NCBI RefSeq assembly: GCF_000276665.1
Contig: NW_004955405.1
Coordinates: forward strand, 15,310,213 to 15,374,212
Reading direction: 5' to 3'
DNA: 64,000 nt
Origin: Chinchilla lanigera
Lineage: Eukaryota; Chordata; Mammalia; Rodentia; Chinchillidae
Shown in pieces: positions 36,601 through 46,924 of the stretch (positions within the stretch are counted from its first letter, which is position 1; each line of letters opens with the position of its first letter). The notes under the pieces were generated by a model, which ran no database searches, was not told where the DNA came from, and saw only the letters and a list, made by a program, of their open reading frames with translations. Made by a program: the position numbers and the translations under genes.

Positions 36601-39600
36601 TCGGCAGCGCATGTATTAGAACCCAGATAAGGGACTGGGGATTTAGCTCAGCGGCACAGTGCCTGCCTGGCAAGCACAAGGTCGTGAGTTCGATTCCCGG
36701 TACCGGAAAAAAAACAAACAAAAAGAAGAACCCAGATAAAAAAAAAAAACCACACCACAAAAACCCAACACCACCACTCCAAGACTGAAAGGAGAGAACT
36801 TGAGTAACAGTATCTAGAATACTACAAAAAAAAAAAAGGAAAAAAAAAAAAAGTAGCCCACAACTCCCCAGGAGCTCTAATCCCCGAACTCCAAAAGCCC
36901 CAGTAAACTTTTAGAATTCTAATTCCTATCTTACCCAAGTTGCTGCAGAAAATGGGGGGGAGGAGGGAGAACCAGATCTGTGTCACTTTGCAGTTGAAAT
37001 TTGACTCTATCAGTGACACTCCCTGGAAGTTTATGCACACACATATACACATACATGCACACATATGCACACATGTTCATGTCACTAATGAATGAGGACT
37101 AAATAAAATACGCACTCAACAATGTAATAGCACACTGAATTTATGCCAGAAAGGCAAGACTAGACACGCAAGATTTATTTACTATTTACTTAACAGAGTC
37201 AATGATAAAATTCAAGAGCATTGACATTAATATTAAAAAACGGAGGCTGGGGATTTAGCTCAGCGGCACAGCACCTGCCTGGCAAGAGGGAGGTCATGAG
37301 TTCGATTCCCAGTACCGGGGGCGGGCGGGACCCAAAACGGTTAGGTATGCTGGCTCACACTCATAGTCCCAGCTATTCAGGATGCTGGAAGCAGAACTAT
37401 TAAAAGTTTGAAGCCAGCCTGGGCAACTGGAAGACCCTATTTCAAAACAAAAAAGAGCTGGGATGTTGTTCAATGCTCCCCTGGTTCAATCCTTAGTACC
37501 ACCACCCGGGGTGGGGGATGGGTGGGTGGCTGAAGCGCTGGAGCATTTACTGGGTGTGTCAAGTCCCTGGGTTTAATCCCCAGCACCAACAAATGGAAAA
37601 AAGAAGCACTGAATTTAATAAGGCAGACTTGTTATCATTTGTAATGGCTGGAAATAAGACAAGGGTATCGTTAATGTTCAACATGTGCTGAAAGTCCCCC
37701 CACCAATGTCATAAAGACAGAAAAAATGTAGTACAGAATATGGAAGATTAGAACTAAAACTGCTATTTGCAAATAAGCTCTTTGGGGTGTGGACAAAACA
37801 AATGACTACATTAAATTCATCAAAGTAACTTGACACAAGATCAACTTGTTACAAAAAATTAATAGCACTCCACTGTATATCAGAAATAGCCTAACAAATT
37901 ACTACTCACAACAGCAACATATCTAAATTATACATAAATGAAGTTAACCAATACTTATCAAAACAGTGAAGCATATGGATGAAACAATCTATAAATTCAG
38001 CCTAATTCCTATCAAAATTTTAGAACTTTAGAAATATGTGAGAACCATGACAAATTTAAATGTGGGATATGGGTCTGGGTAGGTCAACCTTGAAATTGTG
38101 TTTGGGGGTGGGGGAAGTGAGGAAGGAAGCAACTTTCCCTGCCAGGTAGTAAGACATACTGAAGCCACAGAAATTAAGTATGACTGTGACGAAAGAATGG
38201 ACAAACAAGACTAATGAGACAAAGACGGTGTCTGAGAGTGGGGAAATACGGAAGAACACAACTTGTTTTGCCAGATATTAAGACATACTACAAAATCATA
38301 GTAATTGGCAATGACAAAAGACAAAAAGACCAATGAAACAGAAGAGTGGCACACAAAGACAAATGCCAATGTTTAATATACAATAAAGTCAATACACAAA
38401 TAAATGGGGAAATTGATTAACAGTGTTTAAAAAACTAGTTTAGTAAAAAATGAAGTGGCAAGAGAAACTGGATGTTTAACCAGATACAAAGGTGGACTCT
38501 AAGAGATCGAACTCCAAATTGTGAATGGCAAAACTACTATTGAACTAGACAACAGGCAATGTAGAAAAAACTAGGAAGGACTGCCTAAGCAACTTCAAAA
38601 GCACAAGCCATAAGCAAAATTGTGTAACATAAAAACTAAGGATTTCTGTTTAATGAATGTGGGAGTCCATGGATAAAGTTAGTAAAAATGGGACATTATT
38701 TACAAATCTAAAACTGATAAGGGAATAGTAACCAGAATACCTAAGAACTTCTACAAAATATGAAAGACAGCAATCCCAATAAGGGGCAAAGGGTACAAAT
38801 GGGATACCCAAGTCTCACAAGCTTTATGAAAAGAAACCCAAAATTCAATAGAAATCAGAAAATATAAATAAAATGTGCCCATACCTACTAGATTACATAA
38901 CTAGCGATGATCCCACTAAAATGTACCTATTCCAAAGAAATTTTTCAGTTCCTTAAGAGGATATGCACAAGAATGCCCACAATACAGTATATACTGATGG
39001 AGACAGGAGCCCATCAAAAGCAAAGCAGGTAATAGGACACATGACGGAGAACCAGGTAACATTAAGAAGCCAGTAAATAGAGATACTTATAGACAATAAT
39101 AGACACCTAAACCCATATCTAATGTGAGTGGATCTTAAAATCATAGAGCAGACTTGTAAGCTGAACAAGATACTCAAGCTCTTAGTGATTTGTTACAAAT
39201 GAAATGACTCCATATTTTCTTGTAATTCTGTGCATTTCTAACAAACTATAAACAATGCAGAAATGGTGAAGATTGGTGTACTTGGGAACCTGAACCAAGA
39301 TAAGCTTTAAAAGACCAACTCTAAATAGAGTGGCAATCTAGCAAAATTCCAAACTCCAAATAAGCCTATACTAACAGACATTAAGTTTCCACTATTACAC
39401 ACAAAAAATCTTAGATGAGTTTTAAAAATAGATACACCTGCAATGTTGATTACAGCAAGATAAATCAGAAGGATGAAAAAGAAGATTTGTACCTTTCAAT
39501 GTATCCTGTTGGTGTGTCTACCAGACCATCAAGTCTTTCTTGAAGGGCTGCAAGAATCTGAGGATTTTGCATCATCTGAACAGTCAGCTGACGCGCTTTA

Positions 39601-42600
39601 AAAAAAAAAGGGCATCAAAAGGATTTTATGAAAATGTTTTTCATAAAGTTTTCCTAACTGGCCCATAAAATGCTGGCATAAAGAACAGAAATGGGCAGTG
39701 AACTAAAGAAAATACAGTCTAAGAAAACCCAATGTCCAGGAAAGTTCAAGTTCCTAAAGATCTCAGCACTTCTCAAGGCAATTTCAACGATTACTGTGAA
39801 CAATATCCTTTCTCTTCCTGGTACCTTGTGTTTCACCCACCTTACACTCTGGAAGCTCAAAGCTTCATCCAGATGCCTATCTATGATTCTTGATAGTCCT
39901 TAGAAGGCAGACAACACATATCTGAAAACTACAAATATAATGAGCTTTAAGCCTGGGACAAAGATGGAGAGTGACATGGATGCTTATGTTTGATGTCTAT
40001 GCGGTGTACGTGTGTGTAGACAAAAAAGGTTGACACGAAGGCTATAACTAAAGCCAAACATACTGACTTTTAATTCAACCCAAATATAAGCTAGGTTTAA
40101 ACACAACAATCATGTTCCTATCTTCTTTTATCAATACAAATTATTACATAAAGTTGTCACTGATTTTCCACAGTATGTTCTTGAAGGATAATTTACTTCT
40201 GCTTTTACTCAATTACTAGATGACATACACCTGTAATTATTATTAGAAACATCAATAATGGCCACCAAGGACACACAAAGTCTCATATCTGTTATGAAAA
40301 CATTGAAAGATTAAAACTGTTAGTTTGTGAGTCTTACAAATGACTTCCATCTGACTTAAAAATGAAAAGTCATCTGGTGCTTCAATATTCTTTGCCCACA
40401 TCTACAGGGTATTATCTAAAGCAGTACAATTCCTCCTCATCATCACTATTCCTTTACAAAATTACCTGTTGAGGTGAATTTTTAATTACTGTCTATGTAA
40501 ATAATATGCGTCTTTTTTGAAAGAATGGATTTTTAAAAGACATACATACTACATACTTTCTACACATTAAACACTAAACATTGTTTAGAAGCACTACCAT
40601 AAGCCCCTCATCACCCCTCCATTCCCACCACCTGGAACATTTCTAAATTAAGATACAGTAGCTGTTTGAGACACAGCTATGCCTGGTCACTCCAGCAGTT
40701 GAGGATTCAGTGACTTCTGATGAGCCACATCCACATCTTTCTCCCTTCTCTCTCTCTCTCTCTCTCTCTCTCACTAAACACACACAGGTAGTTAATAAAC
40801 TAGAGGTATGAACAAGTAGATAAAGGACAAAGATCCAGAAGGGAATGGTACTTCTAACTCTCCTCTAGAACACACGTGCCAGCAGCCACTGGCTCCTGAA
40901 GTAATGTAAAGTAATACCTTTGATTTTTGTTTCTTCACCAGTTTCTTCTTCTTCTACTTCTTCAACATCATCCAAATCTTGATCAAGTTCAGACTGTTCT
41001 TTGCTACAATATCATAGCATCACACCATGGTTCAAATGTACCAATTACCAAAAAAATATATAGAAAAACTTAAATTCACTTTTAAATAATGATTCTTTCA
41101 AAGATGACAAAAAATTCAAAAGGTAATTCAGTTTTCTAACTTCATATGTACACTCTAACTTCATATCTACACAAGTACTTAAATTTTCAATTAAAAGCAT
41201 CTAGCCAAATATAAAGTTTACACATCAAGATTTTAAAATGTGATTTTGAAAGGTTTTTTTCGGAGAATGTGACATCACAAACTTTTGATTTAATACCCAC
41301 TGACTGCAGTCTTCCCTTCTTAGAAACTGGTAATTCCTTCTTAGTATCTCCAACTATCTACCAGATATAGTTATATGACTTTTTTGGAAGCAATTTTTTT
41401 AAAAAGTAGAACTAAGAATCCTTACAGAATGGTAGATAACTAGGAAAGCCTTTTTGTCCACGCTCTCACCCTTCCTTCCATCTACAATATGGATATGATG
41501 ACCGAGTATCCTAGAAAATGTATGCCACCACGCCACAGATGGAGTCAGTAAAACTGAGGGTCTGGATCTCTGATGACAAAGAAGCAACTATATCAGCCTG
41601 TACTATCTCTGGACTTTCTTTTTTCTTTATTTCACAGAAGAGATGGTAAAGAATTGAACCTACTGAGCATATTTGTTGCTCAGAGCAAAGCCAGGAGAAT
41701 GGTGCTAGTGAGAAGATAAACAGTAAAATGGCATCCTTCTCGCTACTGTTTTAAAAGAATCAGAAAAATTATGTTTGGAACATGAATTTACATCTAGCAT
41801 CAAAAAATGGATGCCAGGCATCATGCTGCATGCCTGTAATCCTAGCGCTCGGGAGGCTGTTGCAGGAAAATCACAAGTTTGAGGCCAGTCTGGGCTACAT
41901 ACTGAGTTCAAGGCCACCTTGAACTCCACAGCAAGACCCTGTTTAAAAAAAAAAAAAAAAGTGCTGGGGAGAGGGGACATCTAAAGTCAAAGTCAATAAA
42001 CTTTTTCTTTTATCTTTTTCAGACAGGGTCTCGCTATGCAATTCAGCCTGGCCTTGAGCTCACTTTGTAAGTCCAGCCTGGTTTTGAGCTCACTTTTAAG
42101 TCCAGGCTGGTCTCGAACTTGCAATGACCCTCGTGCCTCAGCCTCCCAAACAATTCTTGATGTGTGCTTACATTTTAACCTATGAATTAGAGACTTTAGC
42201 TTCCCCGTCTAAACAGCACCTGAAAATTTTTCCTACACAAATACAAGCTTTCATATAGGAACAAGTAAAGAAAAGGTATTGGACTAGCAAATTTAGGTTC
42301 CTGCCAACTAAGAAAAGAATTTAGCCATCAGTTTATGCATACTTGACAGCTAAAGCATTGCCAACAACCTGGAGCAGACCTTCCCTTCCTCTGGTACCTT
42401 TAATCATTTACTGAACATCTACCCACATTTAAGGCTTCAAAAGCAGATACCCACAAATGATGCATATGGCCAACCCACCCCACCTCTATTTTTGTAAATA
42501 AAATTTTTACTGGAACACAGACATATTAATTCATTCATGTATTGTCTATTGCTGCTTTCATACATCCTTCATCTGTAGAGCTGAGTATAGCTACCAGAGC

Positions 42601-45317
42601 CCCAAATGTCTAAAATATTTACCCTCAAACCCTGAACAGACTTAATTGACTTGGTTTAACTTTCAACTTTCCCTTTTCTCTCACTCTCCTACAGCTAACA
42701 GGCATCTAAAATTAAACAAGAAAGGGGGGAATCAAGGTAACAACCGATTTACTTTTTTTTTTTTTTTTCCCCAAAAACGAGGGCTGCACAAATGTGTAAG
42801 ATTTTAATCCTCCCAAAATCTTTTTAAACAGACAAACACGGAAAGACAAGAAGACAAGAACAGCAAAACTTAGAAAGCTGGAAAAATAGCAGTGAAATCT
42901 AAGCTAGCTTGGGAAAAAGCTAAGGATGAGCCCAAATAGTCTTCAGGACCAAGAACTGGTGGCATCAACCCTTCTATAACTAGGGCTGATGATGGCTAAA
43001 ATAGGAAGGACTAGATAAAAGCTGCTATGCAGTTCAATACTCAGATCTTCTCCCAAACCCTACAAAAAATAAGGCAGTTTCTTCTCTAGAAAGAGTTAAG
43101 ATTCACAACTAAAACTAAGGGACCAGACACAGTTTATAGAATACCTAATATTAGGACATCTGCATGCACAATGGAACGCTGAATGTACAGACCCTCCCTG
43201 CCTGCCTGCCTTCTCTTCACCAGCTTCTTCAACACTAGAAGCTAGTCCTATACCCAGACACTACTCACTGATCACCTCAGAAAAATATCACTGACATTGG
43301 AGGGTTTCACAAATGCCCACTCTGATGACCCTACCCCAAAGTACCTACCCAACCCTCAAATTTTCCAATCAGCTTTTTTAAAAAAAGTCCCAACAGTCCC
43401 TACTCTCATCCCTCAACATAATGCCAATCTTATTAATGAGATGACCAAAAATTACCTCATGTGTAAGGAAAGCTATTGAGATAAACAAATAGAGGAAAGA
43501 AAATTTAAGAGCAAACTGATATAAAGATGAAATATCTAGAATAATATTCCCATCAAAGAAACAAGAACAAAATAGGAACAAAGAACAAAAAAGCTTCTAA
43601 AAAGTAAAACTATACATATTTTAAAACAATCTAAGAATGGAGGTTTCCTCAGCTCTGACCAGAAAGAACAGATAAAAACAGAAAATATGCAAAGAGATAA
43701 GATTTTTGGGCCAGGGATATAGCTCATCCGCACAGCACCTGCCTGGCAAGCACAGGTCCCAAGTTTGATTCCCAGTACAAAAAAAAAAAAAAATTTTTTT
43801 AAAGAGACAATATAATGGGAAACTTTCAAAACCCAAAGTCAGATTAGCTTCCACAAAAATGTGTTTTTTAAATTATCACATATAAATTATCAAGAATTAG
43901 GACCCTGAACTTCACAGCAACAGTGGAAGCAAACTGACAATGGACAGTGCCTTCAAAACTCTGAAGAAAAGTAATTTCTACCTTACAATTCTACATCCAA
44001 ATTATCAAGTATAAAATAGAACAGTGGTCATCTTCAATCTTATCACACATCAAAATAATTTACTACTCTTGTACTCTTCCAAGAAGGCAAGAAAACAACC
44101 AAGAGAAAAATATGTAGAATACAGCAAACTCAGGAGAAACAAACATGAAACCCCAGGAAGACAGGAAGGTAGTCCAGCAGAGACAACAATCCAGATTAGA
44201 GTTGTATGACCCACTGTGACACCAGTATCACTAAACTGTCTGCTGTGTATTTTTTGTGCCAAAGACAGTATGCATGCATGAGAATATTGGCCCAAATTCT
44301 CATGTACATTTAGATATACTGAACAAAATTTACTTTTGGTGAAGTTTTCTGCCCTCCCACCTCTATGCCTCAATCCCTCAACAGCTACAGACAATCCTAT
44401 CATTCTCCTCAATCCCAAGTACTCTGCCTTTACCTACTGAGGTGGCAGGCTACTGTTAAATTAAATAGTATGGAACTCATCTCATTCTCTTGAACCACAT
44501 TTCTCCAAGACACCCATCTATACTACCAACCAACTACACAACTTAATTAAACCTGTGTTTACCAGTATGAATGTTTCTCGATACATTAACAAGCTACATG
44601 GCACCTTGCCCAGTAACACCTCCAGTATGAGCCCTTGAGAAGCCTCAGCAAACTTTAAAACAGATTATGACCCAGATGGTTTCTTTTGCTATTTATTGTC
44701 CTATCTTCAAACTTTCAACAAAAGTACAGTAGTACTTTCAACAAACAGTAATATAGCTTTACACAGCTAAGTTTGTGCTATCAGATCTTCAAAAATAAAC
44801 ATTAACTGAGAATTGATAAGAAATAAAGAAAAGCAGGAAAATGAACTAGACCAAAAGCAGGATAGTGCTTACACCTCTGGAGATGAAAAGCTGAAAGATG
44901 GAGAATGCAACTGAGAAGGGGTACAAAGAGCTTCTAATAGTAATGCTCCATGTAACTTGTACTTAAGCACTTTGTTATTGTTCAAACTCCACTCATAGAT
45001 TTTATATGCATCTTGTATACAAACCATGTAGGAAATATTTGGGAAATATATATATGTTAAAAAGAAAAAGTCTAAGTATTTATGATCTATTTAATATACA
45101 CACTACATTCCTAAGGAAAAATACTGCCAAATAATGTCTATTTATGATGCTGATTATCCCTAACTTTCTTAATAGTATGAACAAAGCAGTAATCATATCA
45201 CACATTTTCATAACGTAATTCATACTTCTATTAACTCCATCACAGCACAAAGTAATGCCAAATTTCTGTAAAAGAACCAACAGGTCAATCTGTTACTTAC
45301 TTGTCAATGTCTGCCAT
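24613..45317 (-). CDS. NAP1L1: NAP1L1, nucleosome assembly protein 1-like 1 (14 coding exons)
   Basis: Fourteen minus-strand exons joined by GT-AG introns give 392 codons, a complete 391-residue protein, the usual length of human NAP1L1. Exons 5' to 3': 45301-45317 (coding part), 40918-41003, 39493-39595, 33226-33367, 32912-32992, 31748-31876, 30553-30624, 29142-29281, 28599-28744, 28487-28506, 27017-27139, 26371-26400, 25819-25869, 24613-24648. It begins MADIDNKEQSELDQD, has an acidic N-terminal tail (8-30), a NAP dimerisation helix and histone-binding domain (about 70-345), a basic nuclear-localisation-like IKKKQKHKGRG near 271-281, an acidic C-terminal tail (about 346-375), and ends CKQQ, the prenylation box of the family. 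Function: chaperone for H2A-H2B, shuttling between cytoplasm and nucleus. Differences from recalled human protein are conservative (I33, D61, T150, I213). No frameshift or stop. Confidence 0.98.
24919..25012. repeat. Old direct repeat, 72-bp spacing
   Basis: ATTATGTTGCCTTTTTATC at 24919-24937 and 24991-25009; flanking sequence is weakly similar, suggesting a decayed tandem duplication in the last NAP1L1 intron. Confidence 0.55.
25142..25251. mobile_element. Short DNA-transposon relic with CAGT/ACTG ends
   Basis: 110 bp beginning CAGTAAATTCTC and ending GGGACTCACTG, flanked on both sides by TA, as expected for Tc1/mariner/pogo elements. In the last NAP1L1 intron. Confidence 0.5.
25819..25869 (-). 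CDS. NAP1L1: NAP1L1 coding exon 13 (acidic tail)
   Basis: 51 bp, residues 364-380, EGEEEGDEENDPDYDPK. Phase 0 at both ends. Acceptor AATATAG|G, donor AAG|GTGAGC. Confidence 0.95.
26371..26400 (-). CDS. NAP1L1: NAP1L1 coding exon 12 (30-bp microexon, acidic tail)
   Basis: 30 bp, residues 354-363, YDEEGEEADE. Phase 0 at both ends, so skipping would shorten the acidic tail without a frameshift. Acceptor TCTTCAG|T, donor GAG|GTAATG. Confidence 0.95.
27017..27139 (-). CDS. NAP1L1: NAP1L1 coding exon 11
   Basis: 123 bp, residues 313-353, DDDAEAILAADFEIGHFLR to GEAIEDDDDD. Phase 0 at both ends. Donor GAT|GTGAGT. Confidence 0.96.
27234..27306 (+). repeat. ID SINE, diverged
   Basis: AGGCTGAGGATGCAGTTCAG to TTCCATCCCCAGCACTG in a NAP1L1 intron. 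Confidence 0.65.
27460..27534 (+). repeat. ID SINE
   Basis: GGCCAGGGATGTAGGTAATG to GGTTCAATCCCTAGGACC. Confidence 0.65.
28297..28372 (+). repeat. ID SINE, diverged
   Basis: AGGGTGGAGATGCAGGTCAG to ATTCAAACCCCCAGCAC. Confidence 0.6.
28487..28506 (-). CDS. NAP1L1: NAP1L1 coding exon 10 (20-bp microexon)
   Basis: Only 20 bp, encoding the end of codon 306 plus PESGDL. Acceptor TTTTACAG|TT, donor CTG|GTAAGT. It must be included to keep the frame (20 is not a multiple of 3). Confidence 0.95.
28599..28744 (-). CDS. NAP1L1: NAP1L1 coding exon 9 (NLS region)
   Basis: 146 bp, residues 257-306, CQIDWKKGKNVTLKTIKKK to FFNFFAPPE. Includes the basic KKKQKHKGRG stretch. Acceptor TTGCAAG|G, donor GAAG|GTAAAC. 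Confidence 0.96.
29142..29281 (-). CDS. NAP1L1: NAP1L1 coding exon 8 (histone-binding domain core)
   Basis: 140 bp, residues 211-257, SFILEFHFEPNEYFTNEVL to EIMGCTG. Beta-sheet part of the NAP domain. Donor ACAGG|GTGAGT. Confidence 0.96.
29543..29835 (-). mobile_element. L1 3' UTR fragment, antisense to 17.7-kb copy
   Basis: The plus strand begins with CAGATTTTATTGGTACAG, the reverse of the L1 end at about 18.18 kb, and continues through the reverse of the purine-rich 3' UTR. In the NAP1L1 intron between coding exons 7 and 8, in the gene's own orientation. Confidence 0.75.
30350..30488 (+). repeat. B1 SINE
   Basis: GGGCATGGCCGGCGCACACC to GTGAAACCTTGCC with the internal duplication. Confidence 0.8.
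30553..30624 (-). CDS. NAP1L1: NAP1L1 coding exon 7
   Basis: 72 bp, residues 187-210, EHDEPILKHLKDIKVKF to GQPM. Phase 0 at both ends. Donor ATG|GTAAAA. Confidence 0.96.
31128..31246 (+). repeat. B1 SINE
   Basis: AGATGTGGTAGCCATGCCTA to GACCCTATCTCAC, short in the middle. Confidence 0.7.
31488..31605 (+). repeat. B1 SINE
   Basis: GCCAGGCAAGGTAGTACATG to GAGACCCTCTCTC. Confidence 0.75.
31748..31876 (-). CDS. NAP1L1: NAP1L1 coding exon 6
   Basis: 129 bp, residues 144-186, from EELKEKTKIEDEKKDEEKE to LLSDMVQ. Phase 0 at both ends; highly charged lysine/glutamate accessory segment followed by the core IPEFWLTVFKNVDLL. Confidence 0.96.
32092..32265 (+). repeat. B1-ID dimeric SINE
   Basis: B1 start GGCCAGGCATGGAGGCATAT, A-rich linker, then ID part AGGAATGGTAGCTCAGTGAC to TTCAATCCCCAGTACC and poly(A). 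Confidence 0.7.
32396..32475. mobile_element. hAT-like MITE (about 80 bp)
   Basis: Left end CAATAATGGTGAACCTTTTA and, in reverse, right end CAGTGGTGGCAAACCTATGG form imperfect inverted repeats. Flanks GGCTAGTG/GTCTAATA may be a decayed 8-bp target duplication. Confidence 0.55.
32912..32992 (-). CDS. NAP1L1: NAP1L1 coding exon 5
   Basis: 81 bp, residues 117-143, RFEIINAIYEPTEEECEW onward. Phase 0 at both ends. Donor TCG|GTTAGT. Confidence 0.96.
33226..33367 (-). CDS. NAP1L1: NAP1L1 coding exon 4 (long dimerisation helix)
   Basis: 142 bp, residues 69-116, SLPRVVKRRVNALKNLQ to PLFDK. This is the start of the long NAP-family dimerisation helix. Acceptor CTTTCAG|C, donor AAG|GTAATA. Confidence 0.96.
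33495..33529 (+). repeat. Poly(A)-only insertion with target duplication
   Basis: AAGTGATTCAAGA occurs on both sides of an A run with no recognisable element body. Confidence 0.6.
34269..34302 (+). repeat. Severely 5'-truncated ID SINE
   Basis: Only about 18 nt of the ID 3' end (TACCGGTACCAAGAG) plus an A run, between AACCAAGAAG and AACAAGAAG-type repeats. Confidence 0.6.
34800..36130 (+). mobile_element. Probable further decayed L1 sequence
   Basis: A-rich on the plus strand, with an ORF2-like block around 35895-36080 (ACTGGGGCAGCTATC, then ACAGGCCCAATAATACAGC). Same orientation as the 37.8-39.1 kb fragment and possibly the same insertion, split by SINEs. Confidence 0.4.
36317..36361 (-). 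repeat. ID SINE fragment
   Basis: GGGCCTGGTGCATGCTAGGC to ACCACTGAGCTAC, reverse-orientation ID 5' half. Confidence 0.55.
36592..36615 (+). pseudogene. 24-nt fragment resembling the 5' end of U6 snRNA
   Basis: Starts GTGCACACTTCGGCAGCGCA and matches U6 from its first nucleotide with a few changes. It is flanked directly by TTAGAACCCAGATAA on both sides (36576-36590 and 36616-36630). Confidence 0.55.
36631..36721 (+). repeat. ID SINE, young, with target duplication
   Basis: GACTGGGGATTTAGCTCAGC (A box) to GAGTTCGATTCCCGG (B box), GGTACC end and A-rich tail. AGAACCCAGATAA is repeated on each side. Confidence 0.9.
37244..37322 (+). repeat. ID SINE, young
   Basis: GGCTGGGGATTTAGCTCAGC to GATTCCCAGTACCGGGG. 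Confidence 0.82.
37333..37500 (+). repeat. B1-ID dimeric SINE
   Basis: B1 part (GGTTAGGTATGCTGGCTCAC), linker, shortened ID part to GGTTCAATCCTTAGTACC. Confidence 0.6.
37513..37592 (+). repeat. ID-like SINE, older
   Basis: GGTGGCTGAAGCGCTGGAGC to GGTTTAATCCCCAGCACC. Confidence 0.55.
37780..39060 (+). mobile_element. Decayed L1 ORF2 C-terminal half
   Basis: Contains recognisable ORF2 blocks (the AACTGGATGT, TAACCAGAATACCTAAGAAC and GGGGCAAAGG regions) in order on the plus strand, riddled with stops. Antisense to NAP1L1 in the intron between coding exons 3 and 4. Confidence 0.6.
39493..39595 (-). CDS. NAP1L1: NAP1L1 coding exon 3
   Basis: 103 bp, residues 35-69, ARQLTVQMMQNPQILAALQ onward. 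Acceptor TTTTAAAG|CG, donor GAAAG|GTACAA. Confidence 0.96.
40747..40772. repeat. (TC)n microsatellite
   Basis: Thirteen TC units in a NAP1L1 intron, followed shortly by CACACACA. Confidence 0.95.
40918..41003 (-). CDS. NAP1L1: NAP1L1 coding exon 2 (acidic N-terminal tail)
   Basis: 86 bp, residues 6-35, mostly Asp/Glu (KEQSELDQDLDDVEEVEEEE). Acceptor TATTGTAG|C, donor CAAAG|GTATTA. Confidence 0.96.
41808..41960 (+). repeat. B1 SINE with internal duplication
   Basis: ATGCCAGGCATCATGCTGCA to AAGACCCTGTTT and poly(A); two GAGTTCAAGGCC-type units. Confidence 0.85.
42005..42165 (-). repeat. B1 SINE with extra repeat unit
   Basis: CAGACAGGGTCTCGCTATGC to CTCAGCCTCCCAAAC; three successive copies of the GAGCTCACTTTGTAAGTCC-type unit rather than two. 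Confidence 0.75.
42487..42610 (+). mobile_element. Ancient hAT/Charlie-type relic
   Basis: TTTGTAAATAAAATTTTTACTGGAACACAG... TATTGTCTATTGCTGCTTTC is a sequence shared by an old mammalian DNA-transposon family. Family name not certain. Confidence 0.45.
43707..43797 (+). repeat. ID SINE
   Basis: GGGCCAGGGATATAGCTCAT to GATTCCCAGTAC, then an A/T-rich tail. Confidence 0.75.
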
Positions 45318-45341
45318 GGTGTATGTAAGAACTCCAAATAT
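45301..45341 (-). CDS. NAP1L1: NAP1L1 exon with start codon
   Basis: Acceptor CTCTCCATAG|A, 24 nt of 5' UTR, then ATG (45317-45315) in strong context (A at -3, G at +4), encoding MADID and part of Asn6; donor AA|GTAAGT. The 41-bp size shows that at least one noncoding exon lies upstream. Confidence 0.95.
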
Positions 45342-45685
45342 CTATGGAGAGAAACACCAGTGTTAAAAAAAAAAACGAAAAAAATCATGCAATATACAAA
45401 GGACTTCTCTATCTCCCAAAAATAATTTCAGAAAAATTGCTTAAAGCAAGCAGGTTACACTAGGCTTTCATAATTTATCAAATGAAGACTCTTATAAAGC
45501 CCTAAGAATTCAAAATTCACTTCATTATACAAAAGGAACAGTACTGAGTCTTCATTCAAAATCTTTTCAGGTTTCTCAGCATCTCAGAACAAATCATCAA
45601 ATTGACAGTTTTAAAATCTACTACCTACTAGACTTTATTATGTCCCTAGGCATCTTAATTCCTTATTAGGTCAATCTCTTATACT

Positions 45686-45687
<2 letters not shown>

Positions 45688-45718
<31 letters not shown>

Positions 45719-45796
45719 CTCTGGTACCGGGAACCGAACTCACGACCTTGCGCTTGCCAGGCAGGCGCTTTTTTGCTGAGCTAAATCCCCAGCCCC
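45688..45796 (-). repeat. ID SINE, young, 16-bp target duplication
   Basis: T run of about 32 (reverse tail), GGTACCGGGAACCGAACTCA, ending GCCCC. CAATCTCTTATACTTC flanks both sides (45672-45687, 45796-45811). Confidence 0.92.
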
Positions 45797-46261
45797 AATC
45801 TCTTATACTTCATGGTAATTATGAAGTTCCTAGTCTCACAGCCTTTGTCAGGTAAGTATGCCTTATCTCTTCACATGTATCTGAAGTCATATCATTGACA
45901 AATCAACCACCACTGTCACCCCTCAGCCTCTTCTAGGTTGCTGGTACATTGTCAAAACACTTTTGCAGATCAAAGCTGTCACTAAATTCTTTCCAAAAGA
46001 TTAAAACTTAAGAGAATACTGCTTTTAGGAAAACAAAACTTAAGGTAAATGTGTTATATTCATGTAGAAAAACTGCTGAATGCTGTAAATAATAACAGGT
46101 TATTTTTTATTTAAAAATAAAAAAGCTTAACCCAAGCTTAGAGCGAATACCATATTAGAATCAAGTTTTTATATTTGAAAAATTAAAATCTTGGTACTAA
46201 ACCCACATAATCTTACAAAATGTATTACTCTTATAGTAACATTATGTACTAGTTGACAAAC

Positions 46262-46394
46262 AAGATGTTAGGCGAGGTGTGGTAGCATATACTTGTAATC
46301 CCAGCACTCAGGAGGCTGTGGCAGGAGGACTGCTAGCTACAGACTGAGTTCAAGGCTGGTATGAACTACATGACAAGACCCTGTCTTAAGAAAA
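46262..46394 (+). repeat. B1 SINE
   Basis: GTTAGGCGAGGTGTGGTAGC to AAGACCCTGTCTT. Confidence 0.8.
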
Positions 46395-46619
46395 GGGAAG
46401 AGAGAGAAATATTGGCTCTCAGTCAAAGCAATGCAGTTTGTCTATCAAATCATCAAGGCATGTCTTTCAACGCACAGCAAATTGTTGTCAATATGCATCT
46501 GTAAATCTAAACTAATCTTGCTGTAACTAGTTTTCTGAAGAGCAACAGGCCATAGAAATATGAGAACAAACCATAAAAATACATACACAGGTGATCAAAT
46601 ATGGTGAATGTTTAAACTT

Positions 46620-46775
46620 GTAGCCAGACATAATGGCACACACCTGTAATTAATTCCCGCACTTGGAAGCCTGAGAGGCAGGGCGATCACTTCTAGTTTG
46701 AGGCCAGCCTAGGCTACATACCGAGTTCAAGGCCAGCCTGGACTACATAGTGAGACCTTGTCTCAAAAATACTGA
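46620..46775 (+). repeat. B1 SINE with internal duplication
   Basis: AGCCAGACATAATGGCACAC to GAGACCTTGTCTC. Confidence 0.85.
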
Positions 46776-46924
46776 AAGAAATAATTTTTAAAAACTTTTA
46801 CTAAGTAAGACATGCTGCCATTAACCCCCTTAAAATACTCTTGCTTGAACAATATATCCCATCATTCTTAGCAATCTTTTACTGTTAATATTCTTTTTAA
46901 TTTCAACATACTATTTTTGATAAC

